Of a stretch of 64,000 nt of DNA, positions 1 to 7,945 are shown piece after piece (position 1 is the first letter of the stretch; the number at the start of each line of letters is the position of its first letter). Where the stretch lies: positions 186,001-250,000 of the forward strand of contig JALSRK010000052.1 of the NCBI GenBank assembly GCA_026984795.1. Reading direction: 5' to 3'. Source of the stretch: Solibacteraceae bacterium. GTDB lineage: Bacteria > Acidobacteriota > Terriglobia > Bryobacterales > Bryobacteraceae. Made by a program: the position numbers and the translations under genes. Under the pieces are notes generated by a model. That model had not been told where the DNA came from and made no database searches. It was given only the letters and a program-made list of their open reading frames with translations.

Positions 1-2
1 AC

Positions 3-632
3 AACGTCCTCGACGGCGGCCTGCGGTACGAGGTGACGCGGGGCTCGCACGGCACGACGGCCGCGGCCCAGGCGGCGGGGACGCCGGTCTACCACCTGGA
101 CCGGAACGTCTTCGTCATCCCGTTCGTCAAGGACTTCTTCGGCAGCCCGGCCAGCGGCAGCTTCAGCTATCCGATCTTCCTGCCCGACGTCCGCATCGCT
201 GCGGCTGAGCTGTTCATGACCAATTCGCGGGGCAACAGCGAATCGACGCGCAACGCCTTCACCGCCAACACCGACGAGGGGCTGCGGACGCTCTCCGGCG
301 GCCAGTTGTCGATCCAGGTGGAGGGACCGCTGGCGGTGGAGTCCAATGCCGCGCCGCCGCTGGTGATCGAGGAGGCGCACGCGGTGCGGGACGTCTTCGC
401 CGTGGTGCAGGAGGCGCCCACCGAAGCCCCGGTGGATCTGGAGCTGCTCCAGGACGGCGTGACCTACTGCACGCTGACGATCCCCGCGGGCCAGCGCACC
501 TCGAACGTGGTGGATGGCTTCGGCTTGCCGCCGCTTCAAGAGAAGTCCGAGCTGACGCTGCGGATCGTCTCGGTGGGGCAGACCTCGACGGCCACGCCGG
601 GGCGCGACTTGACGGTGATTATCCGCCTGTGA
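3..632 (+). CDS. Phage-tail-like structural protein, 5' truncated by window edge
   Basis: An open frame runs from the window edge (first full codon at base 3) to TGA at 630-632, giving 209 visible residues; the true start lies outside. The visible part has no signal peptide, no membrane segment and a beta-rich, Ser/Thr/Pro/Val-heavy composition, ending in alternating hydrophobic residues (DLTVIIRL). The next gene starts 6 bases after the stop in the same direction, so the two are surely co-transcribed. The neighbour looks like a tail-associated protein, which is the only reason for suggesting a virion-like or injection-system structural role here. I recognise no catalytic motif. It could equally be a secreted or surface beta-sandwich protein. 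The coding call is secure from the long frame and tight spacing; the role is inference. Confidence 0.6.
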   Translation, partial: NVLDGGLRYEVTRGSHGTTAAAQAAGTPVYHLDRNVFVIPFVKDFFGSPASGSFSYPIFLPDVRIAAAELFMTNSRGNSESTRNAFTANTDEGLRTLSGGQLSIQVEGPLAVESNAAPPLVIEEAHAVRDVFAVVQEAPTEAPVDLELLQDGVTYCTLTIPAGQRTSNVVDGFGLPPLQEKSELTLRIVSVGQTSTATPGRDLTVIIRL

Positions 633-638
633 GGAGCG

Positions 639-3380
639 ATGCCGGAAACACTGGAAAAACTCCGCCCGGACCGGGACCTGCGCTGCTTCTTCGAGCGGCC
701 GTCGGCGATCGCCGCCATGCACCACGCCTCGCCCACCGGGTTCCAGGTGTCGGGCACGTGGCGGCAGCAGTTCGACTGGGCGGTCGTCGAGTGGAACCGC
801 GACAACGTCATCGAGCACCCGCTGCTCAGGAACCTGCCCGACGGCGACTTCCGCGGCATCACGCTCACCTACGACGAGGCCCGGACCAACTGCCTGGCGA
901 TGGATTCCGACATCTATCCGACGGTGGACTGGCCGTATCTGCGCATCTGGGCCGACGACGGAACCGGCGAGCAGTTCTACCGCGTCCGGCTGAAGGACTA
1001 CGCCACGGCCATCGAGGGCAGCTACGTGCCGGCCACGGCGGAACTGACGCTCCAGGGCAGCCCCACCTCGGGCGACTACATCGGCGTCTCCTTCCTCGAC
1101 GAGCACCACACCTATCAGTTCAACGCCGGCGACACGCTGGAATCGGCGGTGCAGGCGGTGGTGGACAGCGTCAACGCCTTCTCCACGCGGCTCGAGGCCG
1201 AGCGCATCGGGACGACCATCCGGCTCACCTACGTCGGCGAGGGCCAGACGGCGGCTACCAGCACCACCGGGGCCAACGGCAACCGGCTCGGCGTGTACGG
1301 CTTCGTCTCCGGCGCCAAGACCGAATCATGGAACCCGTGGTGGACGCGCTTCAGCGGCGGCCAGTCGCCCACGCGGTGGCGGGTGACACTGCCCTTCGAC
1401 AACCTCACGGCCATCGACGGGCGCGCGGTACCGGCGGCGGCCATCCGCAAGATGCGGTGGACCTACGCCGCCGAGCTGCAGGACGGGGCCTTCCAGCGCA
1501 GCGAGTTCCTGGTGGAGGTCACCAACTGGACGGTGACCGGCGGCTCGCGCAGCTATTCCGTCGCCGGGCCGGGCAGCCGCCGCATCGAAGACGACGCTCC
1601 GGAGGCGTCCTACAGCGGAACGTGGAACTCCGCCAAGGGCAACTTCTCCGGCGGCACGATCCACTACACGGACCAGCCCGGCTCCTCGGTGACCATCCAG
1701 TACCGGGCTTCGGCGGCGCACAAGCTCTATCTCGGAACGCGCAAGACCTTCAACGGAGCCGCGATCACGATCACCGTGGACGGCGGCGCAGCGCAGAGCG
1801 AGAGCCTCTTCATCGTCGGCGAGGACGTGTTGTGCCGCGTCGAGGTGGGCGACCTCGGGGCCGGCGACCACACGGTGACCCTCACGCACAACGGGACGGC
1901 GGGCAGTTATTTCTACTTCGACTTCATCGAGCTGGCCGTTCCGGCCACGGCGCTTCCGGACCTGCCCGTGGAGCCGAAGATCACGCTGGCGACGGACTGG
2001 GACACGGACCACTCGCTCTCGATCCCGGCCGAACGGACGGCCTGGCTGATCCAGAAGCTCGGCTTCCGCGGGCGGGTGAATCACTACGTAGGGGCCCTGT
2101 GGTTCTACGAGCTCTACCGGCCGGGGCACCAGTACGCTTCGGCCACGGTGGACTTCACCGGCACGCCGGTCTTCAGCGAGATCACCGAGCTGCGGATCGG
2201 CACGGTGGGCGAGCCGCCGGAGAACGACACGGTGATCCAGCACGTCAACCGCATCGGCGACACCGCCGAGACGATCGCCAAGGCGTTCGAGCTGGAGCTG
2301 AACCGCGGCTACACGGCTGTCAGGGCCGAAGCCAACGGCTCGCAGCTCGTCGTCTACGCCCGCGCCATGGGCGAGCAGGGCAACACGGTGACCATCCAGG
2401 CCAGCCCGACGTCCGGGCAGTTCACCGCCGTCGCCAGCAGCTCGACGCTCACCGGCGGGGTGGACGGCGACTGGCGGACGGACCTGACGGCCTCGCCCCG
2501 GCTGAACCGCGCCGTGCGCGACTGGTCGCTCGCCTTCTTCCAGGCCCTGGCGGGCTACGGCCTCGACGCGGCGGCGGCCTTCAGCATGGAGCTGCAGCAC
2601 GGTGATCCGTCGGTGGCGGCGGGGATCGCCCAGCGGTACCCGGACGGCTCGCCGGTGCTGCTGAACACGCCGGCCCTGCAGACCAACTTCTCCCCCACCA
2701 GCACGGACTTCTGGAAAGAGGTCTACCGCGAGGCGGCGGACCTGATGGCGAACGCCGGCCTGCAGCCCTTCCTGCAGTTCGGCGAGGTGCAGTGGTGGTA
2801 CTTCCCGCTCTCCGGCGCCGGCATGCCCTACTACGACGACTACACGCAGAACAGCTTCCAGTCCACGTACGGCCGCGCCATGGCCGTCATCACGGACCAG
2901 TACGCCGACCCCAACGCCTACCCCGACGAGGCGGCCTTCCTGCCCACGTTGATCGGCCAGTTCACCGACGCGGTGATGGCCCATGTGCGGGTGTCGCATC
3001 CGAACTGCCGCTTCGAGGTTCTCTACCCCACCGACGTGAACGAGACGGCCTGGAACTCGGCGGTGAACTACCCCGCCGCTCAGTGGACGCCGTCGCAGCT
3101 CACCAACCTGAAGACGGAGAGCTTCACCTACACCTACGCGCGCGATCTGGACAAAGCCAAGGGCACGGTCGAATACGGCAAGTCGCGGAGCTTCACGCAG
3201 AGCGCGCGGAGCTTCCTGGTGGGCATCTCGGACTCCTCGACGGCATGGATCAAAGAGCTGCGCCACGCGCTGGCCGAGAACGTCGAATCGATCGTGCTCT
3301 TCGCCCTCGACCAGTACTGCCTGATCGGCTATCCCACTCCCCTGCCCCGGAGCTCGCGCCGGGCGCTGCGGCTCGGATGA
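639..3380 (+). CDS. Large modular tail-like protein with TIM-barrel-like region and duplicated beta module
   Basis: The 913-residue product starts at ATG 639 with GAGGAG just upstream. No signal peptide or membrane span is visible. Several modules can be seen. A beta module at about residues 135-235 begins near SPTSG and carries GDTLESAVQAVVDSVN. A jelly-roll-like beta sandwich lies at about 325-430. From about 445 there is an alternating beta/alpha region rich in Trp, Tyr and Phe (for example FLQFGEVQWWYFP), like the TIM-barrel of a glycosidase. A second copy of the SPTSG/GDT beta module is inserted at about 510-620. Such inserted 'GDTxxxIAxAxxxxxN' modules are common in phage tail tube and sheath proteins. 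I infer a tail-sheath- or tail-fibre-like component of a prophage, gene transfer agent or injection system whose other genes would lie upstream. Catalytic activity is unproven. Confidence 0.6.
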   Translation: MPETLEKLRPDRDLRCFFERPSAIAAMHHASPTGFQVSGTWRQQFDWAVVEWNRDNVIEHPLLRNLPDGDFRGITLTYDEARTNCLAMDSDIYPTVDWPYLRIWADDGTGEQFYRVRLKDYATAIEGSYVPATAELTLQGSPTSGDYIGVSFLDEHHTYQFNAGDTLESAVQAVVDSVNAFSTRLEAERIGTTIRLTYVGEGQTAATSTTGANGNRLGVYGFVSGAKTESWNPWWTRFSGGQSPTRWRVTLPFDNLTAIDGRAVPAAAIRKMRWTYAAELQDGAFQRSEFLVEVTNWTVTGGSRSYSVAGPGSRRIEDDAPEASYSGTWNSAKGNFSGGTIHYTDQPGSSVTIQYRASAAHKLYLGTRKTFNGAAITITVDGGAAQSESLFIVGEDVLCRVEVGDLGAGDHTVTLTHNGTAGSYFYFDFIELAVPATALPDLPVEPKITLATDWDTDHSLSIPAERTAWLIQKLGFRGRVNHYVGALWFYELYRPGHQYASATVDFTGTPVFSEITELRIGTVGEPPENDTVIQHVNRIGDTAETIAKAFELELNRGYTAVRAEANGSQLVVYARAMGEQGNTVTIQASPTSGQFTAVASSSTLTGGVDGDWRTDLTASPRLNRAVRDWSLAFFQALAGYGLDAAAAFSMELQHGDPSVAAGIAQRYPDGSPVLLNTPALQTNFSPTSTDFWKEVYREAADLMANAGLQPFLQFGEVQWWYFPLSGAGMPYYDDYTQNSFQSTYGRAMAVITDQYADPNAYPDEAAFLPTLIGQFTDAVMAHVRVSHPNCRFEVLYPTDVNETAWNSAVNYPAAQWTPSQLTNLKTESFTYTYARDLDKAKGTVEYGKSRSFTQSARSFLVGISDSSTAWIKELRHALAENVESIVLFALDQYCLIGYPTPLPRSSRRALRLG

Positions 3381-3428
3381 GACCGATTGTGGGCCGGCGC
3401 CACGCCGCGTTATAGTCGTCGTTTCGGC

Positions 3429-4616
3429 GTGATTCTCGTCCAGCGCGTCTCGAAAGTCTACCGCCTCTACGAGCGGCCCTCGGATCGCATCCTGGAGATC
3501 TTCCCCCTCGTCCGGCCCCGGCACCGGGACTTCTGGGCGCTGCGCGACGTGAACCTCAACGTGGAGCGCGGCGAGACGCTGGCGGTGATCGGCCCCAACG
3601 GCTCGGGCAAGAGCACGCTGCTGCAGATCGTCAGCGGCATCCTGCAGCCGACCTCCGGCCGGGTGGCCACCGAAGGCCGCATCGCGGCGCTGCTCGAGCT
3701 GGGCGCGGGCTTCAACCCCGAGTTCACCGGCCGGGACAACGTCTTCCTGAACGGCGAGATCATGGGCCTGAGCCGGGCCGAGGTGGCGCGCATCTTCCCC
3801 GAGATCGAGGCCTTCGCCGGCATCGGCGAGTTCATCGACCGCCCGGTGAAGGAGTACTCGAGCGGCATGTACGTCCGGCTGGCCTTCGCCACCGCCATCC
3901 ACGTGAACCCGGACATTCTGATCGTCGATGAAGCCCTGGCCGTCGGCGACGCCGTCTTCTCGAACCGCTGCATCCAGAAGTTCGAGGAGCTCAAGCAGCG
4001 CCGGGTCACGGTGCTGTTCGTCTCCCACGACCTCGGACTGGTGAAGCGGCTGGCCGACCGGGCGGTGCTCATGGTGAACGGCCGGGTGGCCTGCGAGGGA
4101 AGCCCGAAGGACGTGGTGAACCGCTACGTGGGCATGGTGCTCGGGCGCGAAGAGGAGCCGGAGCCCGAGGAGACGGCCAGGCCGAGCCGCCACGGCGACG
4201 GGGCGAGCCGCATCGAAAGCGTCGAGCTGGTGGACGAAGCGGGAAGGAAGGCGACCACCATCGAGAGCGGCTCGAAGATCGCCGTGCGCATCACGGCGCG
4301 GTTCGAACGCGACGTGGAGCGCGTAGTGGCCGGCATCCTGATCCGCAACCGCCTGGGCATCGACGTCTTCGGGACCAACACCAGGATCGAGGGCCTTCAG
4401 ATGGGCCCCTTCCGCGCGGGCGAGCGCCTCCGCGTCGAGTTCCGCTTCGCCTGCCTGCTCACCCGCCAGGACTACACCCTCACCGTCGCCACGCAGAACT
4501 GGGACGGCACCAGCCAGGACTGGCTGGACGACGTGCTGGCCTTCACCGTGGTGGACCCGCACGAGACGGCGGGCTTCGTCAAGCTGGCCACCGACATTCA
4601 CTGGGAGAAACTATGA
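3429..4616 (+). CDS. Wzt-like polysaccharide ABC transporter ATP-binding protein
   Basis: Cytoplasmic ATPase expected to drive export of lipid-linked glycans (O-antigen or teichoic-acid type) with a Wzm-like permease. The nucleotide-binding domain shows Walker A GPNGSGKST, signature YSSGMYVRLAFA, Walker B DILIVDEALAVGD and the switch His in VSHD. The last ~140 residues form a beta-rich domain like the Wzt C-terminal substrate-binding domain. I chose GTG 3429 because the family normally begins close to the VSKVYRLYERP motif; the frame is open further up to 3387 but those residues do not look conserved. No permease gene is adjacent, which is unusual because Wzm and Wzt are normally neighbours. 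The stop overlaps the next start by 4 bases (ATGA), so it is coupled to a peptide transporter gene. Confidence 0.85.
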   Translation: MILVQRVSKVYRLYERPSDRILEIFPLVRPRHRDFWALRDVNLNVERGETLAVIGPNGSGKSTLLQIVSGILQPTSGRVATEGRIAALLELGAGFNPEFTGRDNVFLNGEIMGLSRAEVARIFPEIEAFAGIGEFIDRPVKEYSSGMYVRLAFATAIHVNPDILIVDEALAVGDAVFSNRCIQKFEELKQRRVTVLFVSHDLGLVKRLADRAVLMVNGRVACEGSPKDVVNRYVGMVLGREEEPEPEETARPSRHGDGASRIESVELVDEAGRKATTIESGSKIAVRITARFERDVERVVAGILIRNRLGIDVFGTNTRIEGLQMGPFRAGERLRVEFRFACLLTRQDYTLTVATQNWDGTSQDWLDDVLAFTVVDPHETAGFVKLATDIHWEKL

Positions 4617-6097
4617 GCGCCACGGAACACGCCGCCCGCCAGGGATTCTTCGGCCACCCGAAAGGGCTATCGACGCTGTTCTTCACCGAGATGTGGGAGC
4701 GCTTCGGCTACTACGGGATGCGCGGGCTGCTGATCCTGTTCATGACCGCGCCCGCGGCCGCCGGGGGTCTGGGATTCAGCGTGGCCAAGGCCGGAGCGAT
4801 CTACGGCATCTACACCTCGATGGTCTACCTGGCGTCGCTGCCCGGCGGCTGGATCGCCGACCGCATCCTGGGCCAGCAGCGGGCGGTGCTGGTAGGCGGG
4901 CTGATCATGTCGGTGGGCTATCTGACGCTGAGCGCGCCGGGGCTGGCCCCCTTCTACACGGGACTGGTGCTGGTGGTGCTCGGCACGGGGCTGCTGAAGC
5001 CGAACATCAGCACCATCGTCGGGCAGCTCTACTCGCCGGAGGACCGCCGCCGCGACGCCGGCTTCTCGATCTTCTACATGGGCATCAATCTGGGAGCGTT
5101 CCTGGCGCCGCTGGTCTGCGGCTTCGTCGGCGAGACCTACAACTACCGCTGGGGGCTGGCGCTGGCCGGCGTGGGCATGGTGATCGGCGTGCTCACCTTC
5201 GTGCGCGGGCGGCCGCGGCTGGGCGAGGCCGGGTTGCACCCAGCGGCCCCGGAGGAAGAAGCCGAGCGGGCGGCGGTGCGCCGGAAACTCTACCAGTCCG
5301 GGATGGGCCTGGCGCTGGTCGTCGTGGCGGCTGTGGCGGGCGAGGCGGCGGGAATGTACGAGCTGACGGCCGAGGTGGTGGTGAATCTGGTGGGCCTGTT
5401 CCTGTTCGCCGTGGTGATCGCGCTGTTCGGCTGGATGTTCTTCGCCGGGGACTGGACGCCGGTAGAGCGCAAACGCCTGATCGCCATCCTGGTGCTGTTT
5501 CTGGTCTCCTGCTTCTTCTGGTCGGTCTTCGAGCAGGCCGGCTCCACGCTGAACCTGTTCGCCAAGCAGGACACCGAACGGCTGCTCTTCGGCTTCGAGT
5601 TCCCGGCGAGCTGGCTGCAGTCGCTCAACAGTTTCTTCATCTGGACGCTGGCGCCGGTCTTCGCCTGGCTGTGGATGCGCCTGGGGCCGCGGGAGCCGTC
5701 GAGCCCGGCGAAGTTCGCTTGGGGAATGGTGCTGGTGGGGGCGGGCTTCCTGGTGCTGGTGCCGCCGGCGATGGGCGTGCAGGGCGGAGAGAAGGCGGCG
5801 TTCCACTGGCTGCTGCTCACCTACCTGCTGCACACCATGGGCGAGTTGTGCCTCAGCCCGGTGGGCCTGAGCGCGGTGACCAAGCTGGCTCCGGCGCGCG
5901 TGGCGGGCATGATGATGGGCGTGTGGTTCGTTTCGATCTCGATGGGCAACTACCTGGGCGGGCGCATCGCCTCGGTCTACGAGGCCTTTCCGCTGCCGCT
6001 GCTGTTCGGCGTGGTGGGCGGCTTCGCCGTGGCGGTGGGGCTGGTTCTGGCGCTGTTCGTCAAACCGATCGTGAGACTGATGGGGGGTGTGAAATGA
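4613..6097 (+). CDS. Proton-dependent oligopeptide transporter (POT/PTR2 family)
   Basis: Inner-membrane symporter of the major facilitator superfamily that imports di- and tripeptides with protons. The 494-residue product has the length and spacing of bacterial Dtp/PepT proteins, with 12-14 hydrophobic segments. The family fingerprint ExxERFxYYG is present in TM1 as EMWERFGYYG (residues 26-35); these residues belong to the proton-coupling and peptide-binding site. A second characteristic stretch, GELCLSPVGLS, lies in the C-terminal half. The start overlaps the preceding ABC ATPase gene by 4 bases and the end overlaps the aminopeptidase gene by 4 bases, so the three are translated as a coupled unit. 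Together with the peptidase this suggests peptide uptake followed by cytoplasmic hydrolysis. Confidence 0.93.
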   Translation: MSATEHAARQGFFGHPKGLSTLFFTEMWERFGYYGMRGLLILFMTAPAAAGGLGFSVAKAGAIYGIYTSMVYLASLPGGWIADRILGQQRAVLVGGLIMSVGYLTLSAPGLAPFYTGLVLVVLGTGLLKPNISTIVGQLYSPEDRRRDAGFSIFYMGINLGAFLAPLVCGFVGETYNYRWGLALAGVGMVIGVLTFVRGRPRLGEAGLHPAAPEEEAERAAVRRKLYQSGMGLALVVVAAVAGEAAGMYELTAEVVVNLVGLFLFAVVIALFGWMFFAGDWTPVERKRLIAILVLFLVSCFFWSVFEQAGSTLNLFAKQDTERLLFGFEFPASWLQSLNSFFIWTLAPVFAWLWMRLGPREPSSPAKFAWGMVLVGAGFLVLVPPAMGVQGGEKAAFHWLLLTYLLHTMGELCLSPVGLSAVTKLAPARVAGMMMGVWFVSISMGNYLGGRIASVYEAFPLPLLFGVVGGFAVAVGLVLALFVKPIVRLMGGVK

Positions 6098-7272
6098 GCT
6101 TCGATCTGCGGGCCATCCAGCAGGCGCTCCGGGAAGAAGGCCTGGACGGGTGGCTCTTCTTCGACCATCACGAGCGCGACCCGCTGGCCTACCGGGTGCT
6201 GGGATTCCGGCCGCCGCGCACGCCGACGCGGCGGTGGTACTACCTGGTCCGGGCCGAAGGCGAGCCCGCCGGGCTGGCGCACCGGATCGAGGCGGAGATG
6301 CTCGACGCGCTCCCCGGCGAGAAGCGCCTCTACGCAAGCTGGGAAGAACAGACCCACAAACTGGCCGGGCTCCTGGCCGGCTGCAAGCGGGTGGCGATGC
6401 AGTACTCGCCGCGCTGCGCCGTGCCGTACGTGGCGATGGTGGACGCCGGCACGGTGGAGCTGGTGCGCGAGGCGGGCGTCGAGGTCTGCAGCTCGGCCAA
6501 TCTGGTGCAGTACTTCGAAGCCCGGTGGACGAGGCGGCAGCTCGAGACGCATCTCGAAGCCGGCCGCCGCGTGGACGCGATCCGCCGCGCGGCCTTCGAG
6601 GAGACCGGCAGGCGGCTGCGCGGCGGAGTGGCGGTAAACGAATGGGACATCAAGCGGTTCATCCTCGAAGCGTTCGAGCGGGAAGGCATGGAGACCGACC
6701 ACGGCCCCATCGTCGCCGTCAACGAGAACGCCGCGAACCCGCACTACGAGCCCACCGCGGACGTGCACCGCGAGATCCGCCCGGGCGACTGGCTGTTGAT
6801 CGACCTGTGGGCGAAACTGCGCGAGCCGGACGCGGTCTACTACGACATCACCTGGACCGGCTATTGCGGGACGGCGGTTCCCGGCGCGATTCAGAAGGTC
6901 TTCGACATCGTCCTCGAGGCCCGCGACGCGGCGGTGAACAAGGTCCAGGCGGCGGTAGCCGCCGGTCGGGCGCTCCACGGCTACGAGGTGGACGACGCCG
7001 CCCGCGAAGTGATCCGCGGCCACGGCTACGGCGAGCGGTTCATCCACCGTACGGGCCACTCCATCGGCCGCGAGGTGCACGGCGCCGGCGCCAACATGGA
7101 CAACCTGGAGACGCACGACGAGCGGCGGGTGATCCCGTGGACCGGCTTCTCCATCGAGCCGGGAATCTACCTGGAGGAATTCGGCGTGCGCTCAGAGGTG
7201 AACATGTTCGTGGGCGACCCGGAGGCCATGGTGACCGGCGAGATCCAGCGCCGCCCGGTGACGATCGGTTGA
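6094..7272 (+). CDS. M24 family metallopeptidase (Xaa-Pro aminopeptidase/prolidase-like)
   Basis: Predicted dinuclear-metal aminopeptidase of the pita-bread fold, 392 residues, cleaving Xaa-Pro bonds or dipeptides in the cytoplasm. The ligands expected for M24 are visible in order: Asp in LLIDLW, Asp in YYDITWTG, His in RTGHSIGREVHG, Glu in SIEPGIYLE and Glu in VRSEVNM. The N-terminal creatinase-like domain covers roughly residues 1-150. The ATG at 6094 overlaps the stop of the peptide transporter (ATGA); the frame is open far upstream, but that stretch is only the out-of-frame shadow of the transporter gene. Context supports degradation of imported Pro-containing peptides. The exact substrate (prolidase against aminopeptidase P) cannot be settled from sequence alone. 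Confidence 0.9.
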   Translation: MSFDLRAIQQALREEGLDGWLFFDHHERDPLAYRVLGFRPPRTPTRRWYYLVRAEGEPAGLAHRIEAEMLDALPGEKRLYASWEEQTHKLAGLLAGCKRVAMQYSPRCAVPYVAMVDAGTVELVREAGVEVCSSANLVQYFEARWTRRQLETHLEAGRRVDAIRRAAFEETGRRLRGGVAVNEWDIKRFILEAFEREGMETDHGPIVAVNENAANPHYEPTADVHREIRPGDWLLIDLWAKLREPDAVYYDITWTGYCGTAVPGAIQKVFDIVLEARDAAVNKVQAAVAAGRALHGYEVDDAAREVIRGHGYGERFIHRTGHSIGREVHGAGANMDNLETHDERRVIPWTGFSIEPGIYLEEFGVRSEVNMFVGDPEAMVTGEIQRRPVTIG

Positions 7273-7285
7273 TCGGCGGGGAGCC

Positions 7286-7313
7286 CCCGTGCTAGCTTCC
7301 TAGGTAACACGGG
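7286..7313 (+). other. Inverted repeat between M24 peptidase and selenoprotein gene
   Basis: Arms CCCGTG (7286-7291) and CACGGG (7308-7313) enclose an inner CTAG...CTAG pair, and the Shine-Dalgarno-like GGGAGGGG follows at once. It lies 13 bases after the M24 stop and 10 before the peroxiredoxin ATG. It could be a weak terminator, an operator or a 5' leader hairpin; there is no U-tract. Only the symmetry is seen directly. Confidence 0.3.
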
Positions 7314-7323
7314 AGGGGATCCA

Positions 7324-7839
7324 ATGAAAGCACTTAGACTGTTCCTCGGCGCGGCGCTGGCGGCGGCCTTGCTGCCGGCGGCCACGCACCTCAAAGTGGG
7401 CGACAAAGCGCCGGACTTCACGCTGCCGGCCACCACCGGAGGCAAGATCTCGCTGGCCGACTACATCGGCAAGAAGATCGTCGTGGTGGGCTTCTTCCCG
7501 GCGGCCTTCACCGGCGGTTGAACGAAGGAAGCCAAAGCGTACCAGGATGGTATCGCACAGTTCCAGGAAGCCGGGGCGCAAGTATTGCTGATCAGCACCG
7601 ACAACCTGCCGAGCCTGCGGGCGTTTGCGGGCCAGCTCGGGGTGAGCTACCCGCTGCTGAGCGACTTCGCCGACCGCAAGGTAGCCAAGGCCTACGGCGT
7701 GTTGAACGAGGAAAGGGGCATCGCCAACCGCACCACCTTCGTGATCGGGCTGGACGGCCGCATCCAGGAGATCATCGAAGGCCGGGAGGCCCTAGATCCC
7801 ACCGGGGCGTTGCAAGCTTGCCGCCGGATCAGCAAGTAG
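7324..7839 (+). CDS. Predicted selenocysteine-containing peroxiredoxin, exported (in-frame TGA at 7519-7521)
   Basis: AhpC/TSA-Bcp type thiol peroxidase reducing H2O2 or alkyl hydroperoxides. ATG 7324 follows a good GGAGGGG site. Residues 1-20 form a signal peptide (hydrophobic core [13 protein letters not shown]), so the enzyme should act in the periplasm. [12 protein letters not shown] and [13 protein letters not shown] are classic peroxiredoxin blocks; at residue 66, exactly where the peroxidatic Cys is expected (GGxTKE), the codon is TGA. The same frame then continues without a break for 105 more codons with typical family features ([42 protein letters not shown]) to TAG at 7837-7839. A SECIS-like hairpin sits 15 bases after the TGA. 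I read it as a selenoprotein of 171 residues; Cys166 is the only other thiol and a possible resolving residue. The alternative is a recent nonsense mutation or sequencing error. Standard callers would truncate it at 65 residues or start it late. Confidence 0.85.
7537..7556 (+). promoter_or_regulatory. Bacterial SECIS-like hairpin downstream of in-frame TGA
   Basis: Immediately 3' of the TGA, GCG-UACC (7537-7543) pairs with GGUA (7549-7552) and CGC (7554-7556), leaving a single bulged U at 7553 and a 5-base loop AGGAU (7544-7548). The loop starts 23 bases after the UGA, and a G occupies its second position. Known bacterial SECIS elements have a short upper stem, a small apical loop with a conserved G among its first two bases, and a UGA-to-loop distance of about 16-37 bases, so the fit is good. 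It lies entirely within codons, as bacterial SECIS elements do. Thermodynamic support was not computed. Confidence 0.7.
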
Positions 7840-7945
7840 GGCCCGCTCCAGAACGGCTGGGCGCTTCTTGCGGCGCCGGTCACCTGACGGCGTGCAGCTC
7901 TCTCCCGCGCAGGCGGCCGTCCGGAGCTGTGGTTCAATTGACCTG

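Noticed and set aside
1326-4601. 1091-residue frame on the minus strand opposite the tail-like and ABC ATPase genes
   Set aside because: His/Arg/Gly/Val-heavy composition typical of antisense frames in high-G+C DNA; the plus-strand frames carry clear motifs.
4667-6337. 556-residue minus-strand frame opposite the peptide transporter
   Set aside because: Arg/His/Gln-rich shadow of a certain membrane transporter gene.
7324-7521. Reading the peroxiredoxin as a 65-residue pseudogene ended by TGA
   Set aside because: TGA lies exactly at the catalytic Cys site, the downstream frame is intact and a SECIS-like hairpin follows; nonsense mutation stays possible but is less likely.
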